Assembly: GCA_052035235.1 (NCBI GenBank)
Contig: JBPOHT010000036.1
Coordinates: forward strand, 1 to 64,000
Length of the DNA: 64,000 nt
Reading direction: 5' to 3'
From: Solimonas_A sp052035235
Lineage (GTDB): Bacteria; Pseudomonadota; Gammaproteobacteria; Nevskiales; Nevskiaceae
Below are positions 24,297 through 32,508 of this stretch, one piece after another; within the stretch, counting starts at the first letter, position 1, and each line of letters starts with the position of its first letter. The notes under the pieces are model-generated. The model was not told the origin of the DNA. It ran no database searches and worked only from the letters and a program-made list of their open reading frames with translations. The position numbers were made by a program, and so were the translations under genes.

Positions 24297-26141
24297 ATGA
24301 ATGCTGTCCTGAAACCCTCGACCCACCCTCTCGCCGGCAAGGCCATGACCGGTGCGGAAATCGTCGTCCAGCTGCTGGCTGACGAAGGGACCGGCGCGGT
24401 ATTCGGCTACAGCGGCGGCGCCATCCTGCCCACCTACGACGCGATCTTCCGCTTCAATCGCGAGAACCGCGCCGAGAACGGCGGCGAAAAGATGCCCCTG
24501 ATCGTGCCCGCCAACGAGCAGGCCGCCGGCTTCATGGCCGCCGGCTATGCCCGTGCCTCCGGCAAGGTCGGCGTCTGCCTGGTGACCTCCGGCCCCGGCG
24601 CCACCAATACCGTGACCCCAGTGCGCGACTGCATGGCGGACTCGATCCCCATCGTGGTGCTCTGCGGCCAGGTGCCGACCGGCGCCGTGGGTACCGACGC
24701 CTTCCAGGAAGCCCCGATCAGCACCATCATGGGCTCGGCGGCCAAGCACGTGTTCCTGGTGACCGACCCCTCCAAGCTGGAGGCCACGGTCCGCACCGCC
24801 TTCGAGATCGCCCGTACCGGCCGCCCCGGCCCGGTGGTGGTCGACATTCCCAAGGACGTGCAGAACTGGAACGGCATCTTCAAGGGTGAGGGCGTGCTGC
24901 CCATCCCCGGCTACCGCGCCCGCCTCAAGCAGGTTTATGAAAACCGGCTCTCGGCCGAGCAGCTGGCGCAGTTCCATGAGCTGATCAAGGGCTCCAAGCG
25001 CCCGCTGATCTACGCCGGTGGCGGCGTGATCCACGGCGAAGCCTCGGCCTCGCTGCGCAGCTTCGCCAAGGCCTTCGGCATCCCGGTGACCACCACCCTG
25101 ATGGGCATCGGTGCCTACGACACCACCGACCCGCTGTCGCTGGAAATGCTGGGCATGCACGGCACCGCCTTCGCCAACTACGCGGTGGACGACTGCGACT
25201 TCCTGATCGCCGTGGGCGCACGCTTCGACGATCGCGTGGCGGGCGTGCCGGCCAAGTTCGCGCCGAATGCGAAGGCCATTGCCCACTTCGACATCGACCC
25301 CTCCGAGATCAACAAGGTCAAGCGCGTGAGCTGGCATCACGTGGGCGAGCTGAACAACGCCCTGGCCTGCGTGGAAGCTTACCTGGGCGAGCAGGGCCTC
25401 AAGCCCGACTACAGCGCCTGGCACGCCCACATCGCCGAGCTGAAGCAGAAGCACCCGATGAACTACGAGCGTGGCGGCGATCACATCCAGCCTCATGCCG
25501 TGATCGAGGAAATCAACCGGATCACCCAGGGCGAAGCCATCGTCGCCACCGGCGTGGGCCAGCACCAGATGTGGGCGGCGCAATACTTCGACTTCCGCCA
25601 GCCGCGCCTGTGGCTGACCTCCGGCTCCATGGGCACCATGGGCTTCGGCCTGCCGGCCGCCCTGGGCGCCCAGTTCGCCTGCCCGGACAAGATCGTCATC
25701 GACATCGACGGCGACGCCTCCATCCGCATGAACCTGGGCGAGCTGGAAACCGCCACCACCTATAGCGCCCCGGTGAAGGTCGTGGTGCTGAACAACTTCG
25801 GCGACGGCATGGTGAAGCAGTGGCAGCGCCTGTTCTTCGACAGCCGCTACGCCGGCTCCGACAAGAGCCTGCACCAGAAGGACTTCATCAAGGCCGCCGA
25901 GGCCGACGGCTACCGCTACGCCGTGCGCGTCAGCAACAAGGCCGACCTGCCCCGCGTGGTCAAGGAATTCATCGAGTTCAAGGGCCCGGCCTTCCTGGAA
26001 GTGATCATCGACCCGATGGCCTCGGTCTACCCGATGGTCGGCCCTGGCATGTCCTACGGGCAGATGATCACCGGCGACTGGATCCCTTCCCGCAACGCCG
26101 CCCCGGTCTCGGACGACGTCAAGAACACCCAGATGTTCTAA
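24297..26141 (+). CDS. ilvB: Acetolactate synthase catalytic (large) subunit
   Basis: A 614-residue ThDP-dependent enzyme making acetolactate or acetohydroxybutyrate from pyruvate. The opening MTGAEIVVQLLADEGTGAVFGYSGGAILPTYDA contains the pyruvate-site glycine loop, followed by the ThDP glutamate in VPANEQAAGFMAAGYAR. The ThDP-Mg motif is GDASIRMNLGELETA with a downstream NNFGDGMVKQW. The FAD-binding middle domain is intact. It is transcribed away from its regulatory subunit ilvN, which is unusual because large and small subunit genes normally form one operon. Confidence 0.95.
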   Translation: MNAVLKPSTHPLAGKAMTGAEIVVQLLADEGTGAVFGYSGGAILPTYDAIFRFNRENRAENGGEKMPLIVPANEQAAGFMAAGYARASGKVGVCLVTSGPGATNTVTPVRDCMADSIPIVVLCGQVPTGAVGTDAFQEAPISTIMGSAAKHVFLVTDPSKLEATVRTAFEIARTGRPGPVVVDIPKDVQNWNGIFKGEGVLPIPGYRARLKQVYENRLSAEQLAQFHELIKGSKRPLIYAGGGVIHGEASASLRSFAKAFGIPVTTTLMGIGAYDTTDPLSLEMLGMHGTAFANYAVDDCDFLIAVGARFDDRVAGVPAKFAPNAKAIAHFDIDPSEINKVKRVSWHHVGELNNALACVEAYLGEQGLKPDYSAWHAHIAELKQKHPMNYERGGDHIQPHAVIEEINRITQGEAIVATGVGQHQMWAAQYFDFRQPRLWLTSGSMGTMGFGLPAALGAQFACPDKIVIDIDGDASIRMNLGELETATTYSAPVKVVVLNNFGDGMVKQWQRLFFDSRYAGSDKSLHQKDFIKAAEADGYRYAVRVSNKADLPRVVKEFIEFKGPAFLEVIIDPMASVYPMVGPGMSYGQMITGDWIPSRNAAPVSDDVKNTQMF

Positions 26142-26241
26142 GCCGGCGGGGGCCTGTTCTGCCCTGCGTTTGGCCTTAAACGAACGGTACGTCGGCACCC
26201 CGGCGCGGCTATGATGGAAGCCCTATGAGGTTACTTCCGTC

Positions 26242-26928
26242 ATGAACGACGCCCTGGACCCGCTCGCCATCGCGCGACAGCCCACGCAGCAGCGTGCACG
26301 GGACCGTTTCGACCGTATCCTGGCCGAGGCCGAGAGGCTGCTGATGGAAGCCGGCCTGTCCGGCTTTTCCGTACCGGTGCTGGCCGAGCGACTGGACTAC
26401 ACCCGGGGCAGCATCTACGCGTACTTCCCCACCCCGTACGCCATCCTGAATGAACTGGTGGCGCGTTACCTGGTCGAGATAGAGAGCCAGTTCCGTGCCC
26501 GTGCCGACGAACTGCGCGGCATGACGCTGCGCGAGGCGATCGGCGCGGTGGTGGACCATTCCGTGAGCTTCTACGAGGCCAACCCGGTGGCCCGCCTGCT
26601 GATCCTGGGCGGCGCGGTCACCGATGACAGCTTCCGGGCCCAGGAAATGACCATCAAGCACCTGGGCGACCTGGGGCGCGCGGTATGGAAGGACAAGGGG
26701 GTCCGCCTGCCCAAGGGGCAGCCGGACGTGACGACGCTGTCGGTGGACATCGCCACCGCCTGTTTCCGCCGCTCCTATTTCGAACACGGCTCGATCACGC
26801 CGGCCTACCGCGACGCCGCGGTGGCCGCCATGATCGGCTTCCTGATGCCGTACGTGGATACGGCATCGGCATCACCCGCTGTACCCGCTGTGCAAACGAA
26901 TAAAAGCAAACCGAGGAGAAAAGCATGA
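26242..26928 (+). CDS. TetR-family transcriptional regulator
   Basis: A 228-residue repressor-type protein. The N-terminal helix-turn-helix is residues 20-65 (RILAEAERLLMEAGLSGFSVPVLAERLDYTRGSIYAYFPT), followed by an all-helical ligand domain of ordinary length and a basic tail. Its stop overlaps the next start as ATGA, so it is co-translated with the acyl-CoA ligase and likely controls it in response to an acyl-CoA or fatty acid; that is inference from context. A TATGAT box (26210-26215) could be its -10 element. Confidence 0.9.
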   Translation: MNDALDPLAIARQPTQQRARDRFDRILAEAERLLMEAGLSGFSVPVLAERLDYTRGSIYAYFPTPYAILNELVARYLVEIESQFRARADELRGMTLREAIGAVVDHSVSFYEANPVARLLILGGAVTDDSFRAQEMTIKHLGDLGRAVWKDKGVRLPKGQPDVTTLSVDIATACFRRSYFEHGSITPAYRDAAVAAMIGFLMPYVDTASASPAVPAVQTNKSKPRRKA

Positions 26929-28604
26929 GCAAGACCAACGACGCCCGCACGCCGCTGGCCTGCCTGTATCACTGGGAGAAGACCACTCCCGACACCATTC
27001 ACCTGACCCAGCCCGTGGGCGGCGGCAAGGTGGTGGACTACACCTGGAAGCAGGCCATGGACGAGGCCCGCCGCATGGCGGCACACCTGCAGTCGCTGAA
27101 CCTGCCGCCGAAGAGCCAGGTCGCGATCCTGGCCAAGAACACCGCGCACTGGATACTGGCCGACTGGGCCATCATGATGTCCGGCCACGTCAGCGTGCCG
27201 CTGTACCCCACGCTCAACGCCGAGACCGTGCGTTACATCCTGGACCACAGCGAGTCCAAGCTGCTGTTCATCGGCAAGCTCGACGAGTGGGAGCAGATGA
27301 AGGCTGGCGTCCCGGCCGACATGCCGACCATCAAGCTGCCGCTGGCACCCGCCAGCGCACCGGGCAGCCAGTGGGAAGAGATCATCGCCAGGACGGCGCC
27401 GCTGCAGGGCGAGCCCGACCGGCCGCTCGACGAGATGGCCACCATCGTCTACACCTCGGGCAGCACCGGCCAGCCCAAGGGCGTGATGCAGACGTTCCGC
27501 TCGTTCAACGTCTGCGGCACGATGATGCGCGACGTCATCCCCGCCAACCAGCATGACCGCATGCTGTCCTACCTGCCGCTGGCACACGTCGCCGAGCGCC
27601 TGGTGGTGGAGAACAATTCGACCTACCACGGCTTCCACGTGTTCTTCGCAGAATCCCTGGAAACCTTCGTCTCCGATCTGCGCCGCGCCCGCCCGACGAT
27701 CTTCTTCTCGGTGCCGCGCCTGTGGACCAAGTTCCAGCTGGGCGTGCTCGACAAGCTGCCGCTGAAGAAGCAGAAGGTCCTGTTCAGCATTCCCTTCCTC
27801 GGCAAGAAGGTGAAGCGCAAGATCCTCGAGCAGCTGGGCCTGGACTCCGTGCGCGTGGCCTTCACCGGCGCCGCACCGCTGCCGCCCCCCACCGTGTCCT
27901 GGTACCGCAGCCTGGGCCTGGAGCTGCTGGAGGCCTACGGCATGAGCGAGAACTTCGCCTACTCCCACTTCACCCGCCCGGGCAACGCCCGCGTCGGCTA
28001 CGTCGGCCCCACCAACCTCGGCGTCTCCTGCCGCATCGGCGACAACAACGAGATCCTGGTGAAGAGCCCGGCGCAGATGCTGGGGTACTACAAGGAACCC
28101 GAGAAGACCGCCGAGTGCTACACCGAGGACGGCTTCTTCAAGACCGGCGACATGGGCGAGATCGACGAGCAGGGCCGCCTGCGCATCACCGGCCGCGTCA
28201 AGGAACTGTTCAAGACCAGCAAGGGCAAGTACGTGGCGCCCGTGCCCATCGAGAACAAGCTCGGCAGCCACCCGAAGATCGAGGCGGTCTGCATCGGCGG
28301 CGCCAACCAGCCGGCGACCTTCGCCCTGGTGTTGTTGTCGGAAGATGCGCGCAAGCACATCGCCGCCGGTGGCGACCGTGCGGAGATCGGCACCGAGCTG
28401 ACCTCGCTGATGGAACAGGTCAACGAGACCCTGGACCCGCATGAGCAGATCCAGTTCACCGTGGTGGTGAAGGACACCTGGAACATCGACAACGGCTTCC
28501 TGACGCCGACGATGAAGATCCGCCGCAACATCATCGAGAAGCGCTACGAGCCGAACGTCGACCAGTGGTTCGGGTCGCGCAAGACGGTCATCTGGGAGAA
28601 CTGA
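26925..28604 (+). CDS. Long-chain acyl-CoA ligase (AMP-binding, FadD-like)
   Basis: A 559-residue adenylate-forming enzyme activating a fatty or aromatic acid to its CoA thioester. The P-loop motif is YTSGSTGQPKGVM (about residue 176), A5 is EAYGMSENFAYSHF, A7/A8 is FFKTGDMGEIDEQGRLRITGRVKELFKTSKGKYV, and the C-terminal lysine region is PTMKIRRN. It is shorter at the N-terminus than E. coli FadD and closest in layout to bacterial FAA1/long-chain ligases. It is coupled to the TetR gene by a four-base overlap and followed by a terminator. Confidence 0.9.
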   Translation: MSKTNDARTPLACLYHWEKTTPDTIHLTQPVGGGKVVDYTWKQAMDEARRMAAHLQSLNLPPKSQVAILAKNTAHWILADWAIMMSGHVSVPLYPTLNAETVRYILDHSESKLLFIGKLDEWEQMKAGVPADMPTIKLPLAPASAPGSQWEEIIARTAPLQGEPDRPLDEMATIVYTSGSTGQPKGVMQTFRSFNVCGTMMRDVIPANQHDRMLSYLPLAHVAERLVVENNSTYHGFHVFFAESLETFVSDLRRARPTIFFSVPRLWTKFQLGVLDKLPLKKQKVLFSIPFLGKKVKRKILEQLGLDSVRVAFTGAAPLPPPTVSWYRSLGLELLEAYGMSENFAYSHFTRPGNARVGYVGPTNLGVSCRIGDNNEILVKSPAQMLGYYKEPEKTAECYTEDGFFKTGDMGEIDEQGRLRITGRVKELFKTSKGKYVAPVPIENKLGSHPKIEAVCIGGANQPATFALVLLSEDARKHIAAGGDRAEIGTELTSLMEQVNETLDPHEQIQFTVVVKDTWNIDNGFLTPTMKIRRNIIEKRYEPNVDQWFGSRKTVIWEN

Positions 28605-28623
28605 TCCCCACTGTCTGGACCAG

Positions 28624-28655
28624 GCCCGGCCTCGCCCCGCGACGCCGGGCTTTTT
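28624..28655 (+). terminator. Intrinsic terminator of the TetR-ligase operon
   Basis: GCCCGGC (28624-28630) pairs with GCCGGGC (28644-28650), followed by TTTTT. The loop is 13 bases. Confidence 0.8.
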
Positions 28656-28664
28656 CATGCCCGC

Positions 28665-28670
28665 TACAAT
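28665..28670 (+). promoter_or_regulatory. -10 box close to the LysR gene start
   Basis: TACAAT, with only eight bases before the ATG at 28679, predicts a leader of about two bases. No clear -35 hexamer is visible, and no Shine-Dalgarno site precedes the ATG. Confidence 0.4.
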
Positions 28671-28678
28671 CGATCCCG

Positions 28679-29584
28679 ATGAAATTCCGCCGCCTGCCGC
28701 CGCTGCACACGCTCGAAGCCTTCGAGGCCTCGGCGCGGCGGCTGTCGTTCAAGCTGGCGGCGGAAGAGCTGCACCTGACACCCTCGGCGATCAGCCACCA
28801 GATCAAGGCGCTGGAGTCCTTCCTTGGTTTCGATCTGTTCCGCCGCGGTAACCGCTCCCTGGAGCTGTCCGACGGCGGCAAGGCCTACCTCGCCGTGGTG
28901 CGCGACACCCTGCAGCGCCTGCGCGACGGCAGCCATCGCGTGGTGCAGCGCCATGCCCGGGCCAGCCTCAAGGTCAGCATGGGGCCCTTCATCGCCAGCG
29001 AGCTGATCCTGCCGGCCCTGCCCTCGTTCCAGGAAGCGCATCCCGACATCGACGTGCGCATCGACACCAACCTGCGGCCGGTGGACCTGCTGCACGAAGA
29101 CCTCGACCTGGCCCTGCGCTTCGGCAACGGCCATTGGCCGCAACTGACCGCCGAGCACCTGATGACCATGTGGGCCCTGCCGGTCTGCACCCCCGCCCTG
29201 GCCCGCGAACTGCGCAAGCGCAGCCCCGCCGACCTGGGCGAGATCTCGCTGATCCACTCCTCGCCGATGGCCGAAGGCTGGGCCATGTGGTCGCAGGCCG
29301 CCGGGGTCACCCTGGGCAAGGGCAAGCGCGACATCTGGCTGGACAGCTACCTGGCCATCCTGCGTGCGGCCGAACAGGGCCTGGGCCTGGCGCTGGGGCT
29401 GATGCCAATGGTGGACCCCTTGCTCAAGCGCCGGCGCCTCGCGGCGCCCTGGCCGCAGCTGAAGATCGAGGTGCCACAGGGCTACTACCTGCTGCACCGC
29501 GCTCGCGACGCCGACCGTCCGGATGTGACGGCCTTCCGCGACTGGCTGAAGGCCTTGCTGGCCTCCGGCAATCTCTTCAAGTGA
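28679..29584 (+). CDS. LysR-family regulator, GcvA-like
   Basis: A 301-residue LysR regulator. The N-terminal winged helix is RLPPLHTLEAFEASARRLSFKLAAEELHLTPSAISHQIKALE (residues 5-46), the GcvA/AmpR-type opening. The effector domain is a periplasmic-binding-like fold, with DLDLALRFGNGHWP typical of the GcvA branch. The target is unknown: it has its own promoter and is followed by a hydrolase in the same direction. The longer open frame upstream runs through the preceding terminator and is rejected. Confidence 0.9.
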   Translation: MKFRRLPPLHTLEAFEASARRLSFKLAAEELHLTPSAISHQIKALESFLGFDLFRRGNRSLELSDGGKAYLAVVRDTLQRLRDGSHRVVQRHARASLKVSMGPFIASELILPALPSFQEAHPDIDVRIDTNLRPVDLLHEDLDLALRFGNGHWPQLTAEHLMTMWALPVCTPALARELRKRSPADLGEISLIHSSPMAEGWAMWSQAAGVTLGKGKRDIWLDSYLAILRAAEQGLGLALGLMPMVDPLLKRRRLAAPWPQLKIEVPQGYYLLHRARDADRPDVTAFRDWLKALLASGNLFK

Positions 29585-29593
29585 ACTGAATTC

Positions 29594-29619
29594 ATCCGAA
29601 AGCCTCCCGGATTTCGTTT
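29594..29619 (+). terminator. Weak terminator after the LysR gene
   Basis: ATCCG (29594-29598) and CGGAT (29608-29612) form a short stem followed by TTCGTTT. The stem is only five base pairs, so it is a weak call. Confidence 0.35.
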
Positions 29620-29675
29620 GTCGCCCCGCGCGCGCAGGCCTAGCCTGAAGCCTCAATCCATTGAGGAGCGCGAAC

Positions 29676-30563
29676 ATGCGCGAAATCCACACCACCCTGG
29701 AGTCCCGCGACGGCCACCCGCTCGCGGCCACGCTCTACGAGCCCGAGAACCCACCGCGCGCCGCGGTGCAGATCAACGCCGCCACCGGCGTACCGCGCCG
29801 CTATTACGCGGCCTATGCAAAGTTTCTGGCAGAGCGCGGCTTCGCCGTGCTGACCTACGACTACCGCGGCATCGGCCAGAGCGTCTGGCCGATGCAGGTG
29901 AGCGGTGCGTCCCTGCGCATGCGCCACTGGGGCGAGCATGACCTGGCCGCCACCCTGGGCTGGCTGCAGCAACGCTACCCGGGCCTGCCGATCGCCGCCG
30001 TGGGGCACTCCGCCGGCGGCCAGATGCTGGGGCTGGCCGACAACAACCACCTAGCCAAGGCGGCATTGTCCATCGCCTCCCAGAGCGGCTACTGGGGCCA
30101 CTGGCCACAACGCCTGCGCCCGGTGATGGCGGCACTGTGGCACGTGGTGCTGCCGGGGTCCGTCGCGCTGTTCGGGCGGGTGCCCGCCGCCGTCATGGGC
30201 GCCGAACTGCCGGCCGGCGTCGCCCTGCAGTGGGCCAGCTGGTGCCGTCACCCGGACTACATCACCCACCGTAGCGGCCAGCCGATCCGCCAGCACTTCG
30301 CGTCCTACCGCGGCCCCATGCGCTTCTACGCGATCGGCGACGACATGTTCTACGCCCCGCTCAAGGCCGTGCAGGCCCTCGCCGGCTTCTACCGCAATGC
30401 CCGCACCGAGGTGCGCGTGCTGCAGCCGGCCGACCATGGCCTGCGCCAGATCAGCCACTTCGGCTTCTTCCGCTCCAGCATGCCGCAGGCGGCCTGGCAG
30501 GAGACCGCGGACTGGCTGGCCCAGGCCCTGCGCCTGCCCCAGACGAATTCCCCTTCCCCTTGA
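29676..30563 (+). CDS. Alpha/beta hydrolase (COG4757-like)
   Basis: A 295-residue serine hydrolase. The nucleophile elbow is GHSAGG (about residue 112), preceded by LTYDYRGIGQS, and the catalytic histidine is likely in QPADHGLRQISHFGFF. This long form without a lid resembles predicted COG4757 hydrolases, whose substrates are unknown. The ATG at 29676 has GAGGAG upstream; a TTG 15 bases earlier overlaps that site and is rejected. Its stop lies nine bases before the thioesterase-like gene, so the two form an operon. Confidence 0.85.
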   Translation: MREIHTTLESRDGHPLAATLYEPENPPRAAVQINAATGVPRRYYAAYAKFLAERGFAVLTYDYRGIGQSVWPMQVSGASLRMRHWGEHDLAATLGWLQQRYPGLPIAAVGHSAGGQMLGLADNNHLAKAALSIASQSGYWGHWPQRLRPVMAALWHVVLPGSVALFGRVPAAVMGAELPAGVALQWASWCRHPDYITHRSGQPIRQHFASYRGPMRFYAIGDDMFYAPLKAVQALAGFYRNARTEVRVLQPADHGLRQISHFGFFRSSMPQAAWQETADWLAQALRLPQTNSPSP

Positions 30564-30571
30564 GCACTCCC

Positions 30572-31042
30572 ATGACCCAACTGGCCCAAACCTTCTCCCG
30601 CCTGAGCCGTTATCCGCTCGGCCGCAAGCTGTTCTCGCGCGCCGTGACCTGGCGCGCACCCTACTTCGCCTCGATTTCGCCGACCTTCCGCGAGCTGAAG
30701 CCCGGCCTGGCCGAGGTCTTCATCCGCAACCAGCGCAAGGTGCACAACCACCTGGGCTCGGTGAACGCCATCGCCATGTGCGCCATGGCGGAGCTGGCTG
30801 CCGGCACGATGATGGAGACCTCCCTGCCCCGTGGCCTGCGCTGGATCCCGCGCGGCATGACCGTGCGCTACGTGAAGCAAGGCAGCACGGACCTGGTCGC
30901 GCGCGCCGAGCTGCCGCAGCCGCTGGCCGCCGACTTCACCGGTGACATCGTGGTGCCGGTGCGCGTGCGCAACAGCGCACAGGAAGTGGTGATGGAGGCC
31001 GACATCGCCATGTACATCTCGGCGAAGAAGACGAAAAGCTGA
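30572..31042 (+). CDS. DUF4442 hotdog-fold protein (PaaI-like thioesterase)
   Basis: A 156-residue hotdog-fold protein of the DUF4442 type, related to acyl-CoA thioesterases. The central NHLGSVNAIAMCAMAELAAGTMM helix and the WIPRGMTVRYVKQGSTDLVARAEL strands fit the fold. The usual catalytic acidic residue of PaaI corresponds to the E of MAELAAG. Pairing with an alpha/beta hydrolase suggests a lipid or acyl-CoA clearance role; that is inference. The ATG at 30572 is chosen over a TTG four codons upstream. Confidence 0.8.
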   Translation: MTQLAQTFSRLSRYPLGRKLFSRAVTWRAPYFASISPTFRELKPGLAEVFIRNQRKVHNHLGSVNAIAMCAMAELAAGTMMETSLPRGLRWIPRGMTVRYVKQGSTDLVARAELPQPLAADFTGDIVVPVRVRNSAQEVVMEADIAMYISAKKTKS

Positions 31043-31057
31043 GCCACCTGCCCTCCC

Positions 31058-31098
31058 CCGGCCGTTCGCACGGAGCATGTAGAAGTGCGAACGGCCGG
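31058..31098. terminator. Bidirectional hairpin between convergent genes
   Basis: A perfect 14-bp stem (31058-31071 with 31085-31098) and a 13-base loop between the stops of the thioesterase-like gene and the 31.1-kb unknown gene. No long T-run is present on either side. Confidence 0.7.
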
Positions 31099-31146
31099 CG
31101 CGCGGAACACGCAGGGCGGGCTTCTCGATAGCCGCAGGCCTGCGAC

Positions 31147-31581
31147 TTACATCGATTCCTCGAACGTCATCGACCGGCAGCGGATATGGACCGTGCTGCC
31201 GCTGGCGAACAGCATTTCGTGCACCCAGAGATCGTCCTCGCGGTAGATCTCATGCACGAGCAGATCGTCGCGCGGACCCTGCGAATCCAGCCGGTATTCC
31301 ACAACACCCATATAGCGCAACCTGAAGTATCGGTCGTGATATGCCCCCAGCAGAACGATCTCGATATTCGTTTCAGCATGCTTCTGGCGCAGGTCGCCCG
31401 AGTCGATGCGACTGCTCTGCAGCCAGGAGTCATGCAGGCTCCCGCGCCCGCTCAGACCGAGTCGTTGCAGAGAAGCCAGATCCTTCAGATCGCCGGGCCA
31501 GTCCGCCGAGGCGGAGGCCACATGAGTCAGGTAGTCATCGAGCAGCCAGGTCTGGCGCTCATCCTGTCGCAGGTATTTCAC
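31147..31581 (-). CDS. Unknown 144-residue protein paired with a radical-SAM gene
   Basis: I do not recognise this protein. It has an acidic, Trp-containing N-terminal half (QTWLLDDYLTHVASASADWPGDL) and a strand-rich C-terminal half with alternating charged and aromatic residues (RYFRLRYMGVVEYRL and HEIYREDDLWVHEMLF). It has no signal peptide and no membrane segment. Codon use is less GC-skewed than in the neighbours, but GTG with GGAAG upstream gives a believable start. It begins 22 bases after the radical-SAM stop in the same direction, so it may be the substrate, a partner or a binding protein of that enzyme. Confidence 0.65.
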   Translation of the reverse strand: MKYLRQDERQTWLLDDYLTHVASASADWPGDLKDLASLQRLGLSGRGSLHDSWLQSSRIDSGDLRQKHAETNIEIVLLGAYHDRYFRLRYMGVVEYRLDSQGPRDDLLVHEIYREDDLWVHEMLFASGSTVHIRCRSMTFEESM

Positions 31582-31603
31582 GTCTATCGCTTCCGGAGGC
31601 GGT

Positions 31604-32419
31604 TCAGCGTGCGGCTATGGTTGTGGTGGCTTGCCCCTCGGCACGCCGGACCTCGCGGCAGCCGGAACAGGACGGCGGTACACGGCCCGCCGCGAGGGAG
31701 GCATGCAAATCGGCTGCAGAGCTGAAAGATGAAGTGTCCTTGATGAAGCAACAAGGCAGCTCGATGCCATCGAGCGTGTAGTAGCTGGTGTGATCGCGCT
31801 CCAAGTACCGGCACTGCAGCGCAAACGGCAGCTCGGAAGGCAGTTCCCGCTGCGGAGGCTTGTAGCGGTAGCTGCGCACGTAGTCTGCCTTGCCCTGCAG
31901 CGGCTGCACCACGTGCTTGCCGAAGCCCTTGTCCTGCGCCCAGGCCAGGATCGCGTCCAGCGGCTGACCGAAATCCACCGTATGCAGCACGATGCGCTGC
32001 GCGCCCATCGCCCCGATCAGCCGGTCCACGCCCTTGAGCGCGCGGTGCAGCTTGATGCGCCCGATGGATTCAGACAGCTCCGCGTCCAGCGTGTCGATCG
32101 AGATGCCGATGAGGGGAAAGACCTGCGCGAACCACTGGGGGTCGCGGACCAGGCTGGCATTGGTAATGGTGTACGGCGTCATGCCGCGCTGCTGCACCGC
32201 CGCCACCATGTCACGAAAGCGGTTATGGGTCGTGGGCTCGCCCTCGCCCTGCAGCGAGACCTGGCGCACGCTATCCGGCAGCCGCTGCAGGATGTCGAGG
32301 AACTTCTCCATCGGCATGTGCCGCTGCGGCATGTCGCGCCCGGCGCAATAGAAGCAGCGGTAATTGCAGATCGTGGTGATCTCGATCTGGGCGAAGGGCG
32401 GAGCGCGCGCGGGCGTCAT
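31604..32419 (-). CDS. Radical SAM protein with SPASM/twitch-like C-terminus
   Basis: A 271-residue radical-SAM enzyme. The cluster motif CX3CX2C is C18-NYR-C22-FY-C25. The SAM-binding GEGEPTTH segment follows near residue 58. The C-terminal part has C-x14-G-x4-C followed by a second C, then CSGC near the end. This matches the first half of the SPASM signature (CX9-15GX4C) and a CX2C, so one auxiliary iron-sulfur cluster is likely. SPASM enzymes usually modify peptides or proteins or mature quinohaemoproteins. The only near partner is the unknown 144-residue protein. It starts with ATG 89 bases after the flavoprotein stop. Confidence 0.85.
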   Translation of the reverse strand: MTPARAPPFAQIEITTICNYRCFYCAGRDMPQRHMPMEKFLDILQRLPDSVRQVSLQGEGEPTTHNRFRDMVAAVQQRGMTPYTITNASLVRDPQWFAQVFPLIGISIDTLDAELSESIGRIKLHRALKGVDRLIGAMGAQRIVLHTVDFGQPLDAILAWAQDKGFGKHVVQPLQGKADYVRSYRYKPPQRELPSELPFALQCRYLERDHTSYYTLDGIELPCCFIKDTSSFSSAADLHASLAAGRVPPSCSGCREVRRAEGQATTTIAAR

Positions 32420-32508
32420 GGCGGGTGTGCAGTCCGATGCAAGGCATGCAGCCTAGCAGCAGAGGTACAAGAACCGAAAGAACACCGCTCCTGCGACCTT
32501 TTCGGGTC

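Noticed and set aside
24153..26198. N-terminal extension of the ilvN frame across ilvB
   Set aside because: The family start MRHIITILL at 24152 fits the ACT domain; the extension is antisense to ilvB and shows the same low-complexity pattern as other shadows.
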